From Pseudomonas sp. PDM18 (GTDB taxonomy: Bacteria; Pseudomonadota; Gammaproteobacteria; Pseudomonadales; Pseudomonadaceae), in the NCBI RefSeq assembly GCF_014852585.1, contig NZ_JACVBX010000013.1, positions 62,001 through 126,000 on the forward strand: a DNA stretch of 64,000 bases, written 5' to 3'. Under the pieces are notes generated by a model. It searched no databases. It saw nothing but the letters and a program-made list of their open reading frames with translations, and was not told the origin of the DNA. The translations under genes and the position numbers were made by a program. Of this stretch, positions 51,640-61,008 are shown one piece after another. Position 1 is the stretch's first letter; each line of letters opens with the position of its first letter.

Positions 51640-51692
51640 GGCCAGTCCTCCATAAAAGGCCCTTTGTCGATCAGGCGCGCGTGGGTGTCAAC

Positions 51693-54600
51693 TCAGCGCA
51701 TTTGTCGCACTGTCTCGGAGCGGGAGGCTTCCGCTTTCTTCATGGATTCGGTCATTACGGACATGGACGCGTTTCTTTTGTTGGTAAGTTCCTGCAGTCT
51801 CGACATATCCATTTGCTGCTGACTGCTCTTCTGATCGACATTGGCCTTGCCCTGATCGACCAGCTTCCCGACCGAGGCCCCGACCTCCCGCAGTACCACG
51901 GCCGCTGGCCGATTGACGGCCTGGCTCTGGGTGAGCATCTGCTGGACCTGTTGCAACGCCTGCTGTGTCGCCTGATCGTTCGGGTGCTGCGCGGCCAATT
52001 GGCCTATCCGCTCCTGCGCCTGCTTCAGTCCATCAGTCCCCGTTGTCCCCGACAATTGCTGAAGTATCTGCTGCGCCTGGCTCAGCGCACCCAGTGTCTG
52101 GTTGCGGGCGGCAATCTCGCTGTTTGCTTGCTGAATCGCGGCCACCTGGCTCTTCAGCTGGGCGGCCAGCTGCCGATCCCGCTGATCCTGCACCTGCTTC
52201 TGCATATCCTCGAGACTCAGATCCGAAACGCTCTGAAGCGAAGCCTGAGTTCCATTGCCCGCGGCTCCAACGCTGCCGGCATTGCTGCTCGCCGGCGGCG
52301 ATATGGCAGGGTCGCTCTGTGCAGGCTTGGCAGCAGCGGCCCGCGCCTGCAATGCGGCGGCAGCCTCCGTGCCTTGTTGCACCTGCTGCTGGGCACTGTC
52401 CGATGTGGCTTTCCGCTGGCCATTGCGTTCAGAACTGAGCTGCTCGGACAACTTCACCAACTGCTGCGACAACGAGGCATCACTGCCGTCGCCCTTGCCC
52501 ATCGACGCCAACAATGTCTGCAACTGAGCAGCGGTCTGCTGATTGTCGGAGGACATCGCCTCGGTCATCCGTTGCTGCGCCTGTGCCCGTATCCCGCTGG
52601 CCGCGTCGACGAGCTGTTGTTTTGCCTTTTGCGTCGCCTCCTCCTTCTGCGCTTGAAGCGCTTGACGCTTCGTCACCGGCTCACTCCTCTCATCAGCGGC
52701 GGCCCCGGCCCGCGCCTTCAAAGCAGCTTCCAGCTTCTGCTGCGCCTGCTCCCGCGCGCCCGCATCGCTCGGCTCCAGCGGGCGACTCTGGGTCAGATCC
52801 GGCGTGCCGGTCTGTCTCTTCTGTGCCTGTTCGATAAGCGTATTCAACTGCGCGGTATCCCGATTGCCTTTGGCAGTTCTCGCCGCTTGGTCAATCAAGT
52901 CGGTCACGCGTTGCTCAGCCACCGCGAGCTCAGCCGAACTATCGCCGCCGAGTACGCCAGCCATTTCCTGCTGTTTCTGCGCGATGAAGGCAGCATTCTC
53001 CGCATCGATCTGCTGCTTGGTTTTCAGGAAATCCTCCAACAGTTGCGGCGAGGCATCCTCAAGCAACCCAGAAAGGTGCAACGGCTGCACCATCGCCGCG
53101 TTCGCCCTAACGCTATCAATCTGACCGGGCACGCTCTGGGCCGGCGGCTTGAGCATCGCTGCAGTACCGGCAGTCGTACCACCGGGCGCCGGAAGGCTGG
53201 TGGCAGCCTGGGGGTGAGCCGAAGCGTCCGCTGCCGGACTGTCTTTCGGGTCCTGGTTCATCTTCAGGTTGAGTTGGCGCTCGTCGCCGTTGTCGTGATC
53301 GTCAGCGCCGGCCTTCACCAGCGTCCCGCTGATCTGTGTGCCCTGGCCGGACTCGATGGTCGCCTGCTGGTCCACCACGGTACCGCCGGAGATTCGCGTG
53401 CTGCCCCCCGACTGGATCACCGTGCCGCTGGATGCTGCGCGATCGGTGGTCGATTCGCCGGCGCCCAGGCTGCCCTTTTTCTTGGCACCGGCCGCGTTGG
53501 TTTCCATGCCGCCGGACAGTTCCAGGCGCTTGCCATCGCCGCTCTCGGTGCCGGTGGTGGCACCCAGGCGAACGTTGCCGCCCGCAGCGATATCGGTATC
53601 CCCGGCGGTGCTCAGGCGAGTGCCCTCGAAATTGCTGTCGCCGCCGCTGCGGACCCTGATGCCGCCCGCTCCGGCGCTGAGGCTGCCGCCACGCGCGACA
53701 TCGCTCTCATCGTGGGACTCATCATGGGTGAACCCGCCATTGACCGAGGAGCTACCGGCGCGCTCCGTGCTGCCGCCCGCCTCGACGCTGGTGGAACTGG
53801 ACTGGCTCCGGGAAGTGTCGTGGGCGGCCTTGAACTCCACCTTGCCGCCGGCATCGATGCTCGCGCCGTTGCCGGCTGCCAGTTGAGTACCCTCCAGGGT
53901 GGTGTCGCCCTGGGTGCGGATGTTGATGTTGCCGCCTGCGGCGATGCCACCAACCTGCGCCGTGCTGCTGCTTGAGCCGGACTGCGACTGGCTGCGGCCG
54001 GCGGTCATCTCGCCGCCGGCCTTGCCCACCACATCCACCTTGAGCTCGGCATTGGTGCTCTGCGAATGGCTCTCGCTGCTGCTGGTGTTGCGGGCAGACT
54101 GGTAATCGAGGCTACCCGCCTGCAGATTGACATCGCCGCCGGCCTGCATCTGCGTCCCGATCAGTTGGGTGACGCCGCTGGAGCTGGAATTGATGTTGCC
54201 GCCCGCCTTGTAGCGCGTCGTCACCGTCTGGGTATCGCGCTGCTCGGCGCTTTCGCTACCACCTTCATAGCTGGCGCGCAGGCCGATACCCGCGCTGGCA
54301 CCCGCGCCCGCCTGAGTCTCACCCTTGTGATTGGCCCCGGCGGCGGCCTCCGCGCCGGCACTCGCGCCAACGCCGGCCCGTGCCTCATGGTGGCTACCAT
54401 CGCTGCTGCTGTACTGGCTATCGCTCACAGCCAGATCACGGATTTCCCGTGCGGACTGATTGATATCGCCGCCGGCCTCCAGTTGGGTGCCCTGGTCGGT
54501 GATGGTGTCCGTGGCGGTGCGGGTGAGATTGCCGCCGGCCTTGAAGCTGGAGGTCACCTGAGTCACCGAACCACTGGTTTGGCTGCTTTCCTCGCTCTGG

Positions 54601-57600
54601 TAACGCAGCCCGGCGCTCCCGCTGGCCTCGCCGCCGACGCTGGCCTCGGCCTTGGCGCCGGCACCGGTGGTACCCACCTTGCCGTGCACGCCAGCAGACG
54701 CCTGGGCGCTGGCATCACCGCCAAAGTAGACGCCCGCCGTTTGCGAGGAATGGTCGCTGGAGTGTTCGTCGATGTCCTGCGCGGCACGGTTGTCGATGTT
54801 CTTCGCGGCGATGTTCATGTCGCCACCGGACTCCACATGCGCCCCGACGAAGGTGGCATTCCCCTGGCTGTTGAGGCTCAGGTCACCGCCGGACCTGAGC
54901 GTCGAACCGCTGTTGCGCAGCGCGTAGTCCGAGCTGCTGTCGTGCTCGGAGCGTATACCGATGGTCGCGGTGCCCTCGGCGCTGGTCGAGGCTCCGGCCT
55001 GGGCACCGGTCTTGGCACCAGCGGGTACACCGGCCTGACCCTCGGCGCTCGCCTGGGCTTCAGCCTGTGCGCTGCCATCGCTGAAGACCCCGGTGGATTG
55101 GCGGGAGGTGCTGCTGTTGCTCCAGGTTTCATTGCGGCCGGCCAGCACTTCGGTATTGCCGGCCGCCAGTGTCATGTCCTTGCCCGATTCAACCGTCGAG
55201 CCTTGCACCTTCAGCGTCCCATCGGTACTGGCGCGCAAGTCGCCGCCGGCCTGCAAGGTCGAGCCTACGCTGGTGCGTGAGCCGGAGTTGCTGGTGGTGG
55301 TGGTGTGCTCGGAGAACTTCAGATCGCCACTGCCGGAGGCTTGCGCATCCGCCGACGCCTGGGCGCCCGCCGAAGCCTTGCGTCCCTCGACGCCGGCGTG
55401 CGCGCCGGTGCCCGAACCGGACGAGGCACTGCCCGAAGCGCCAACCTTGAGGAAGGTAGTCGTCTCGGTGGTCTTGCTGTGGCGCTCCTCATCCATCCCA
55501 TCGAGCACGTTGATGCCCTGGGTGGCATCGATGTCGGCATCACCCGCCACCTTCATCGATGACCCCTGCAGGGTCATGCTGCCCTTGGAGTCCACGCTGG
55601 CGTTGCCACCGACGGTGATACCGGACCCGGCGTTGGTCCCCTTGAAGTCGTCGGTGGTAATGGTCTCGTGGCCCGCTATCCCGCCACCTACGCCCAGCCC
55701 TGACTCATGGCTGGTGGTCTGGGTGGATTGGCTGTCCTGGCGGGCCTCGACGCTGAAGTCGCCGCCAGTGCTCACGACCAGATCGCCTCCCGCACCGACC
55801 TTCGAGCCGGCAATGGTGGTATCCCCGCCACTCGTGATCGCCAGGTTGCCGCCGCTGTTCAACGTGGAACCGATGTGCTGATCGCGGGTGGTGGTCTGCG
55901 ATCCCCAGGCGTTGCCGCCGCTGTGCTCCGGTGCGACATAGCCAGTGGTGCTGGCCGTGTGGTCGACAAGGGTCTCGAAGGTGACATTCTCTCCGGCAGT
56001 CAGCGAGGCGTTGCCTTGCGCCGCTACATTGCCGCCGGTGACGGCGATGTCCTTGGCCGCGTTCATCGCCAGGTTGCCAGTCGATTCGATACTCGCCGTG
56101 TTGCCGATATTCGTCGAAGCGGTATGGCTGTCGCCGCTCTGCTCGGCCAGGGTCTGGTTGCGAATGCTGCCCTGGCTGGACGTCAGGCTGACGTCGCCGC
56201 CGCGCAAAGTGCCACTGGTGTTGTTGATATCGCCGCTGGTATTCACCGTCAGGCGGTTGCTGCCCGCAATGGTGCCGCCGGTGTTGTTCAGACCGGAGCC
56301 GCCGATGTTGACGTCATTGGCGGCAATCACGGCCCCCGTGGCAACCGCGGCGATGGTGTTCGCCGCGAGGTAGACGCGCGGCGCCAGCACCTTCTGGCCA
56401 CCCACCTGGACTTCCTCCATCCAGACGATGTCCTGGGTCAGCGCGGATGCCTGCTCGGCCGTCAGCGCCTTGCCGAATTCCAGCCCCAGTGCTCCGCTCT
56501 GGGCGTAGGCCTGGTCCATCATCTGTTTCATCTGTTCGGCTTCGTTGGCGTAGCCGTGGATGACGTTGCTGCCGACTTGCCGGATCAGTTGCTGGCGGAT
56601 CAGGTAGGCCTCGTAATCGGCATCGCCCAGGCGCCTCTGCAGGGCATCCGTGTCGTAGCCGTAAAGCCGCGCCAGGTAATCCGAGCCCAGGTACGCAGAG
56701 CCCACGGCGAACAGTGGGTTGGTCTCGATCAGGTAGCCGGCGTCCGATGCGCGGCTAATCACGAAGTAACCGTTGGGGTTGCTCGGCAACCGCAGGTCAA
56801 GCGAGGCGAAGGACAAGGGGCCGCCAGCGACGATCCCCAGCCTCGCAGCGGCTTCGATGGCTTCCAGCGAGCCGATTCCCTTGGCCTCTTCGCTGCCCTC
56901 CCCTGTACTCCCTCGGGTCTTGACGGAGCCGGAGATCAGGCCGCTCTGGGCAACCTTGCTGGTGTCGCTGGCATAGGGAGAACCGGCGTTGTTCAAGGTG
57001 CCCGAGGTGAAGTGGAAACTGCTCGCAAAGATCCCGGCACCGAAACTACCCACGGTACTGGCGGACCCTTTGCGCACAGCCCCGGCGATCGAGGCCTGCT
57101 GGGCCCAGCTTTCCAGCTCCGAAGGGAAGCTGCCGCCGGACATCTCCTCGCTGCGAGTCCAGCCCCAACCGGGGTTCCAATCCCACAGGTCATTGTCATC
57201 GTCATCCGGGTCACCGTCCCAGCTATCACGACTGGGATCGGTCCTGGCCCAGGTGACGAAGTGGTCATCCGCCGAAGACTTTTCATCGTCAACCCGAATC
57301 CAGCGCCGGGTGTAGTCGAATGAATAGAGGGTCATGTCCTCGTTGGTGAACGTGCCCGTGCCGCCAATCGAGACGTTGCTTGCCGAAAGCACGGCGATCT
57401 TGTTGAGACCGGAACTACCGTAGTTGATGCTCAGCTGCGATCCAGCACCCGTGGCAATGATCCCCGCCTTGGGCAACGCCCGCAGCGCGTCCTCGCTGAT
57501 TCCCACCAAATGCTCGCGCCGAGTGAAATCTTCTTCGTAGACCCAGGCATTTATCCCCTTGTCGAGAGCGCCCTCGTTGGCAATCTTCCAGGAGTCGCGG

Positions 57601-60600
57601 TTACGAACGTTCTCTACGCCCCCCAGCGCCTTGCTGATGGATTGTCCGTCGGCCAGCGTGGTTTCGTTTATGAAGCTACGGACAACGCTGATGGAGATGT
57701 CGCCCTGTGCCACCAGCGAGCTGTTGTTGACGAAGTCGTAACTGCTGCTGGTAACGCCGCCACTGCTGTCGACTGTGCCGCCGACACGGTTGTAGATCCC
57801 CCCTTCGCTGGCGTTCAACCACAACCATTGCCCGGCATACAGCGCACCGTCGTTGTCGATCGCACCGCTGGAGGCTCTCAGAGCAAGCTCACCCAGGGAC
57901 GACAGCCCACCAGTTTTGTGGTTGTTGATACGACGGGCGTTCAGATTGAGGTTGGCGTTGGCGTGAATGGCGCCGTAGTTGTCCAGCCCATCGCCAAGAG
58001 TGAACTGGCTGTCGCCGGTGGAGCCTCCGGCGACAATCGCGGCGTTGTAGTTGGTCGCAGCGCCGTTGGTCAGCGAGTTCAATTGCGCGGTGATCGTGCC
58101 CGCTGCGCTGACCTTGCCCTGGTTGTTCAACTCATTGCCAGACAGGCTCAGTGCCTGGCCCGCCAGCAATATCCCGGACAGGCCATTGTTCAGCACAGCG
58201 AACTGTGCGCCGATGTCGCCGATGCGCAGGTTGCCGGCAGCCTGGATACGCCCGCTGTTGCTGAGAGTGGCGGTTTCGGAGGTATCCAGGCTGAGATTGC
58301 GCTCCCCCAGCAGCTTGCCGGTATTGTCGATCCCGCCCGTGCCGTCCAATGCCAGGTCACCCGCGCTGTGCACCTGCCCGCTGTTGCTCAGCAACCCAGT
58401 GCTGATCAGCGTCGTGGCACCCGCGCCTTCGACGTTGCCGCGGTTATCCACCGCCTTGCCCTTGAGCAGCAGGCTGCCCGAGGCGTGCTGCGCCCACAGC
58501 GTGCCGCTGTTCTGTAGCACGTCGCTGGTGGTGATGTTCAGGCTGCCGGCCGATTGCAGTTGGCCCTGGTTATCGAAGCTGCCCAGGCTGAAGTTGTCCT
58601 GGCTGCCCGCCACGGTGGACGCCAGTAGCTTGCCGGTTCCCGTATTGAGCAGGCTGTTCGCGGTGACTTGCGTACCCGTCCCCGCCTGGATCGAGCCGCG
58701 GTTATCCAAGGTCGATCCCACAAGCACGAGACGACCGCCGCTCAGCATCTGGCCGTCGTTGAGCAAAGCGACCCGGCGGTTCAGCTCGCCAACGGACAGG
58801 CCGGCGCGTCCTTGCAACAGGCCAAGGTTGCCCAAGCCGAAGTCGCCCAATGCCGAGGTCACACTCAGTGCGCCATCGGCGATGATCTGGGCGCCGGCAG
58901 CATTGCTCAGCGCACCGCCTACATCCAGGCGCAGGTTGCCAGCGCTTTGCAGCTTGCCGCTGTTGACGAAGCTGTCGGTCCCTGACGCACGCGCGGTGGC
59001 GCTCAGGTCGCCGCCGGCATCCAGCACTCCACTGTTGTCGACTCGCTGTGCGCTCACTTCCAGCACACCATTGCTACCACCGTGCGCGCCATCGAGCGCA
59101 AGCAGTTTGCCGCTGTTGCCGAGCACCCCATCGGCGTCGATACGCAACGCCCCGGCCGACTGTACCGAGCCCTGGTTGACCAGCGCGCCGTTTACGCGAA
59201 TCCGCGTGTCTTTGCCAGCCACTGTCGAGCCGAGCACCTTGCCCTGGTTGCTCAGGCTCCGCGCACTGATCTCACTGCCCTGGCTCGCTTGCAGCGTACC
59301 CAGGTTGCTCAGCGTGCCAGCCTGGACCGTCAGGGTATCGCCCAACAGTTGGCCGCCTGCCCGGTTGTCCAGATTCAACTCGCGCGCCGCGGTGCCCAGC
59401 CGCAGCGCGCCTGCCGCCTGCACGGTGCCGCTGTTGCTCAAGCCGGCACCTTGCAGGTCGAGATCGCCACCGCTGAGCATCTGCCCGGCGTTCTCCACCT
59501 GCCCGGCCGCATCCAGGCTCAGGCCCTTCTGCGCCTTCACTTGCCCTGCGCTACTCAGGCTGCCGGTCTCCGAGACCAGTTGAGCGCGGCTGCCGGCGTT
59601 CAGGGACGCCGCCCCCAGGTTCACGTCGCCCCGGCCGTGCAGATCGAGGCTACCGCCGGCATACAGGTTCGCACCCTTGGCGCCTATTTGAAGACTGCCC
59701 AAACGCAGGGTCGACGCATCACCGGCGCCCCAGGCGGAGCCGTCCACCGCAGCATTGCCGCTGATGCTCAGGCGCAAATTGCGGCCGGCAAAGCGGCTCT
59801 GCCCGGTGGAGCTGTCCAGCAGGCTGCCGGCGCTGACACCGAGGTCGCGATCGGCCGTCAATTTGCCAGCGGTCAGGCTGACACCACCGCCGCCCGCATC
59901 GAGTGCGATATCGCCCTTCGCGCTGAGCTCGGCGTTGCCGCCATTGAGTTGCACGGCGTTGCCATCCGCCTGGCTGCCGGCATATTTCACCGCCAGGTTC
60001 TGCTCCGCGCTGACCCGCCCGTTGAGCTCGATCCGTCCTGAAGCACTGAGGGTGAAGTCGCTGGCGCTTGCGGCCTCGCCGCGCATGCGGACTCCGACGC
60101 CGTCTTCGGTCGCGAGCAGCCGGATGCGGTTGGCGTACATGCCACCCAGCGCCGTGGAATCGATGGCGTAGGCCGGCTTGTTGCCGTCCGCCGCCTGGGC
60201 AGTGACCGAGCGATCGGCGTAGTTGAAGCGGTTGCTACCCGCGACGACGCTGACGTCCTTGCCGTTCACCTGGCCATCGATAAGAACATTGCGCGCCACC
60301 AGGTCGAGCACGTCCTGGCGCTGACCATCGAGGCCCTTGCCAGTGATGAGGATGTCGCCACGGTTGACCTGGAAGCCGCTCACCGAGCCGTCCGCGCCGA
60401 GCACGGGCTGGCCGGTAGTAAGGGTGGCGCGGTCGCTGTTGATGAAACCGCAGCCGGCGCAGGTGATGCCATAGGGGTTGGCGACTATCACGTCGGCCTT
60501 GCCGCCGAGCACTTCGGTATAGCCTTGCAGACTGGAACGGTTGTTCGCCACCACCTCGTTGAGGATGACCCGCGCCTGATCGTTCAGGTTGAGGTTTGGC

Positions 60601-60995
60601 ATCACCTGACCTGCCAGTTGCGATTGCAGAGCGCCAGCGCCGGTCTTTGCGGAGTTGTTGTTGAGTACCTGGCCGCTGGGGTCGACGTTGTACTGGATGT
60701 AGCGGTTGTGCGAGACGCCGGCAGCATTGCCGGCGGCGATGTCGATGACCTGCACGCCGTTGCCTGCACGATAGACCTGGGTGTTGCCGTCGGCGCTCTG
60801 CGCGCCACCGGCCAATGCCGACTGCGCATAAAGCGCGGCAGACAGGCTGCCCAGGACAAACACTCCGATCCTGCTTCCCGTTCCTGCGCTTCCCGCGCCG
60901 GCAGCGCCGCGCTTGCCGTGGGAACAGGCGTGCTCCGAGGCGACGACGAAGGCATTGCGGCTCAAGCTCCAGATCACTCGAAAGACATGGTTCAT
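51693..60995 (-). CDS. TpsA: filamentous hemagglutinin-like two-partner secretion exoprotein
   Basis: This is a 3100-residue secreted protein. The N-terminus is an extended signal peptide (ESPR; MNHVFRVIWSLSRNAFVVAS, then a hydrophobic core ending at about 62). A TPS secretion domain follows to about 310, with MPNLNL and NPYGITCAGCGFIN (normally NPNGI). Long beta-helix FHA repeats continue to about residue 1150. A divergent middle includes an acidic DGDPDDDDNDLW segment near 1260. FHA-2-like modules at about 1770-2470 carry Ala/Gly-rich inserts. A Pro-rich linker leads to a Gln/Ala-rich helical tail (2580-3100). No VENN motif or toxin domain is seen. TpsB is encoded 13 bp upstream. It is probably an adhesin, not a CDI toxin. 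Confidence 0.92.
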   Translation of the reverse strand: MNHVFRVIWSLSRNAFVVASEHACSHGKRGAAGAGSAGTGSRIGVFVLGSLSAALYAQSALAGGAQSADGNTQVYRAGNGVQVIDIAAGNAAGVSHNRYIQYNVDPSGQVLNNNSAKTGAGALQSQLAGQVMPNLNLNDQARVILNEVVANNRSSLQGYTEVLGGKADVIVANPYGITCAGCGFINSDRATLTTGQPVLGADGSVSGFQVNRGDILITGKGLDGQRQDVLDLVARNVLIDGQVNGKDVSVVAGSNRFNYADRSVTAQAADGNKPAYAIDSTALGGMYANRIRLLATEDGVGVRMRGEAASASDFTLSASGRIELNGRVSAEQNLAVKYAGSQADGNAVQLNGGNAELSAKGDIALDAGGGGVSLTAGKLTADRDLGVSAGSLLDSSTGQSRFAGRNLRLSISGNAAVDGSAWGAGDASTLRLGSLQIGAKGANLYAGGSLDLHGRGDVNLGAASLNAGSRAQLVSETGSLSSAGQVKAQKGLSLDAAGQVENAGQMLSGGDLDLQGAGLSNSGTVQAAGALRLGTAARELNLDNRAGGQLLGDTLTVQAGTLSNLGTLQASQGSEISARSLSNQGKVLGSTVAGKDTRIRVNGALVNQGSVQSAGALRIDADGVLGNSGKLLALDGAHGGSNGVLEVSAQRVDNSGVLDAGGDLSATARASGTDSFVNSGKLQSAGNLRLDVGGALSNAAGAQIIADGALSVTSALGDFGLGNLGLLQGRAGLSVGELNRRVALLNDGQMLSGGRLVLVGSTLDNRGSIQAGTGTQVTANSLLNTGTGKLLASTVAGSQDNFSLGSFDNQGQLQSAGSLNITTSDVLQNSGTLWAQHASGSLLLKGKAVDNRGNVEGAGATTLISTGLLSNSGQVHSAGDLALDGTGGIDNTGKLLGERNLSLDTSETATLSNSGRIQAAGNLRIGDIGAQFAVLNNGLSGILLAGQALSLSGNELNNQGKVSAAGTITAQLNSLTNGAATNYNAAIVAGGSTGDSQFTLGDGLDNYGAIHANANLNLNARRINNHKTGGLSSLGELALRASSGAIDNDGALYAGQWLWLNASEGGIYNRVGGTVDSSGGVTSSSYDFVNNSSLVAQGDISISVVRSFINETTLADGQSISKALGGVENVRNRDSWKIANEGALDKGINAWVYEEDFTRREHLVGISEDALRALPKAGIIATGAGSQLSINYGSSGLNKIAVLSASNVSIGGTGTFTNEDMTLYSFDYTRRWIRVDDEKSSADDHFVTWARTDPSRDSWDGDPDDDDNDLWDWNPGWGWTRSEEMSGGSFPSELESWAQQASIAGAVRKGSASTVGSFGAGIFASSFHFTSGTLNNAGSPYASDTSKVAQSGLISGSVKTRGSTGEGSEEAKGIGSLEAIEAAARLGIVAGGPLSFASLDLRLPSNPNGYFVISRASDAGYLIETNPLFAVGSAYLGSDYLARLYGYDTDALQRRLGDADYEAYLIRQQLIRQVGSNVIHGYANEAEQMKQMMDQAYAQSGALGLEFGKALTAEQASALTQDIVWMEEVQVGGQKVLAPRVYLAANTIAAVATGAVIAANDVNIGGSGLNNTGGTIAGSNRLTVNTSGDINNTSGTLRGGDVSLTSSQGSIRNQTLAEQSGDSHTASTNIGNTASIESTGNLAMNAAKDIAVTGGNVAAQGNASLTAGENVTFETLVDHTASTTGYVAPEHSGGNAWGSQTTTRDQHIGSTLNSGGNLAITSGGDTTIAGSKVGAGGDLVVSTGGDFSVEARQDSQSTQTTSHESGLGVGGGIAGHETITTDDFKGTNAGSGITVGGNASVDSKGSMTLQGSSMKVAGDADIDATQGINVLDGMDEERHSKTTETTTFLKVGASGSASSGSGTGAHAGVEGRKASAGAQASADAQASGSGDLKFSEHTTTTSNSGSRTSVGSTLQAGGDLRASTDGTLKVQGSTVESGKDMTLAAGNTEVLAGRNETWSNSSTSRQSTGVFSDGSAQAEAQASAEGQAGVPAGAKTGAQAGASTSAEGTATIGIRSEHDSSSDYALRNSGSTLRSGGDLSLNSQGNATFVGAHVESGGDMNIAAKNIDNRAAQDIDEHSSDHSSQTAGVYFGGDASAQASAGVHGKVGTTGAGAKAEASVGGEASGSAGLRYQSEESSQTSGSVTQVTSSFKAGGNLTRTATDTITDQGTQLEAGGDINQSAREIRDLAVSDSQYSSSDGSHHEARAGVGASAGAEAAAGANHKGETQAGAGASAGIGLRASYEGGSESAEQRDTQTVTTRYKAGGNINSSSSGVTQLIGTQMQAGGDVNLQAGSLDYQSARNTSSSESHSQSTNAELKVDVVGKAGGEMTAGRSQSQSGSSSSTAQVGGIAAGGNINIRTQGDTTLEGTQLAAGNGASIDAGGKVEFKAAHDTSRSQSSSTSVEAGGSTERAGSSSVNGGFTHDESHDESDVARGGSLSAGAGGIRVRSGGDSNFEGTRLSTAGDTDIAAGGNVRLGATTGTESGDGKRLELSGGMETNAAGAKKKGSLGAGESTTDRAASSGTVIQSGGSTRISGGTVVDQQATIESGQGTQISGTLVKAGADDHDNGDERQLNLKMNQDPKDSPAADASAHPQAATSLPAPGGTTAGTAAMLKPPAQSVPGQIDSVRANAAMVQPLHLSGLLEDASPQLLEDFLKTKQQIDAENAAFIAQKQQEMAGVLGGDSSAELAVAEQRVTDLIDQAARTAKGNRDTAQLNTLIEQAQKRQTGTPDLTQSRPLEPSDAGAREQAQQKLEAALKARAGAAADERSEPVTKRQALQAQKEEATQKAKQQLVDAASGIRAQAQQRMTEAMSSDNQQTAAQLQTLLASMGKGDGSDASLSQQLVKLSEQLSSERNGQRKATSDSAQQQVQQGTEAAAALQARAAAAKPAQSDPAISPPASSNAGSVGAAGNGTQASLQSVSDLSLEDMQKQVQDQRDRQLAAQLKSQVAAIQQANSEIAARNQTLGALSQAQQILQQLSGTTGTDGLKQAQERIGQLAAQHPNDQATQQALQQVQQMLTQSQAVNRPAAVVLREVGASVGKLVDQGKANVDQKSSQQQMDMSRLQELTNKRNASMSVMTESMKKAEASRSETVRQMR

Positions 60996-61008
60996 GATGG
61001 CTGTTCCC

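Noticed and set aside
51693..60995. CdiA-type contact-dependent toxin
   Set aside because: No VENN-like junction, no toxin domain and no immunity gene downstream; only the FHA architecture is shared.
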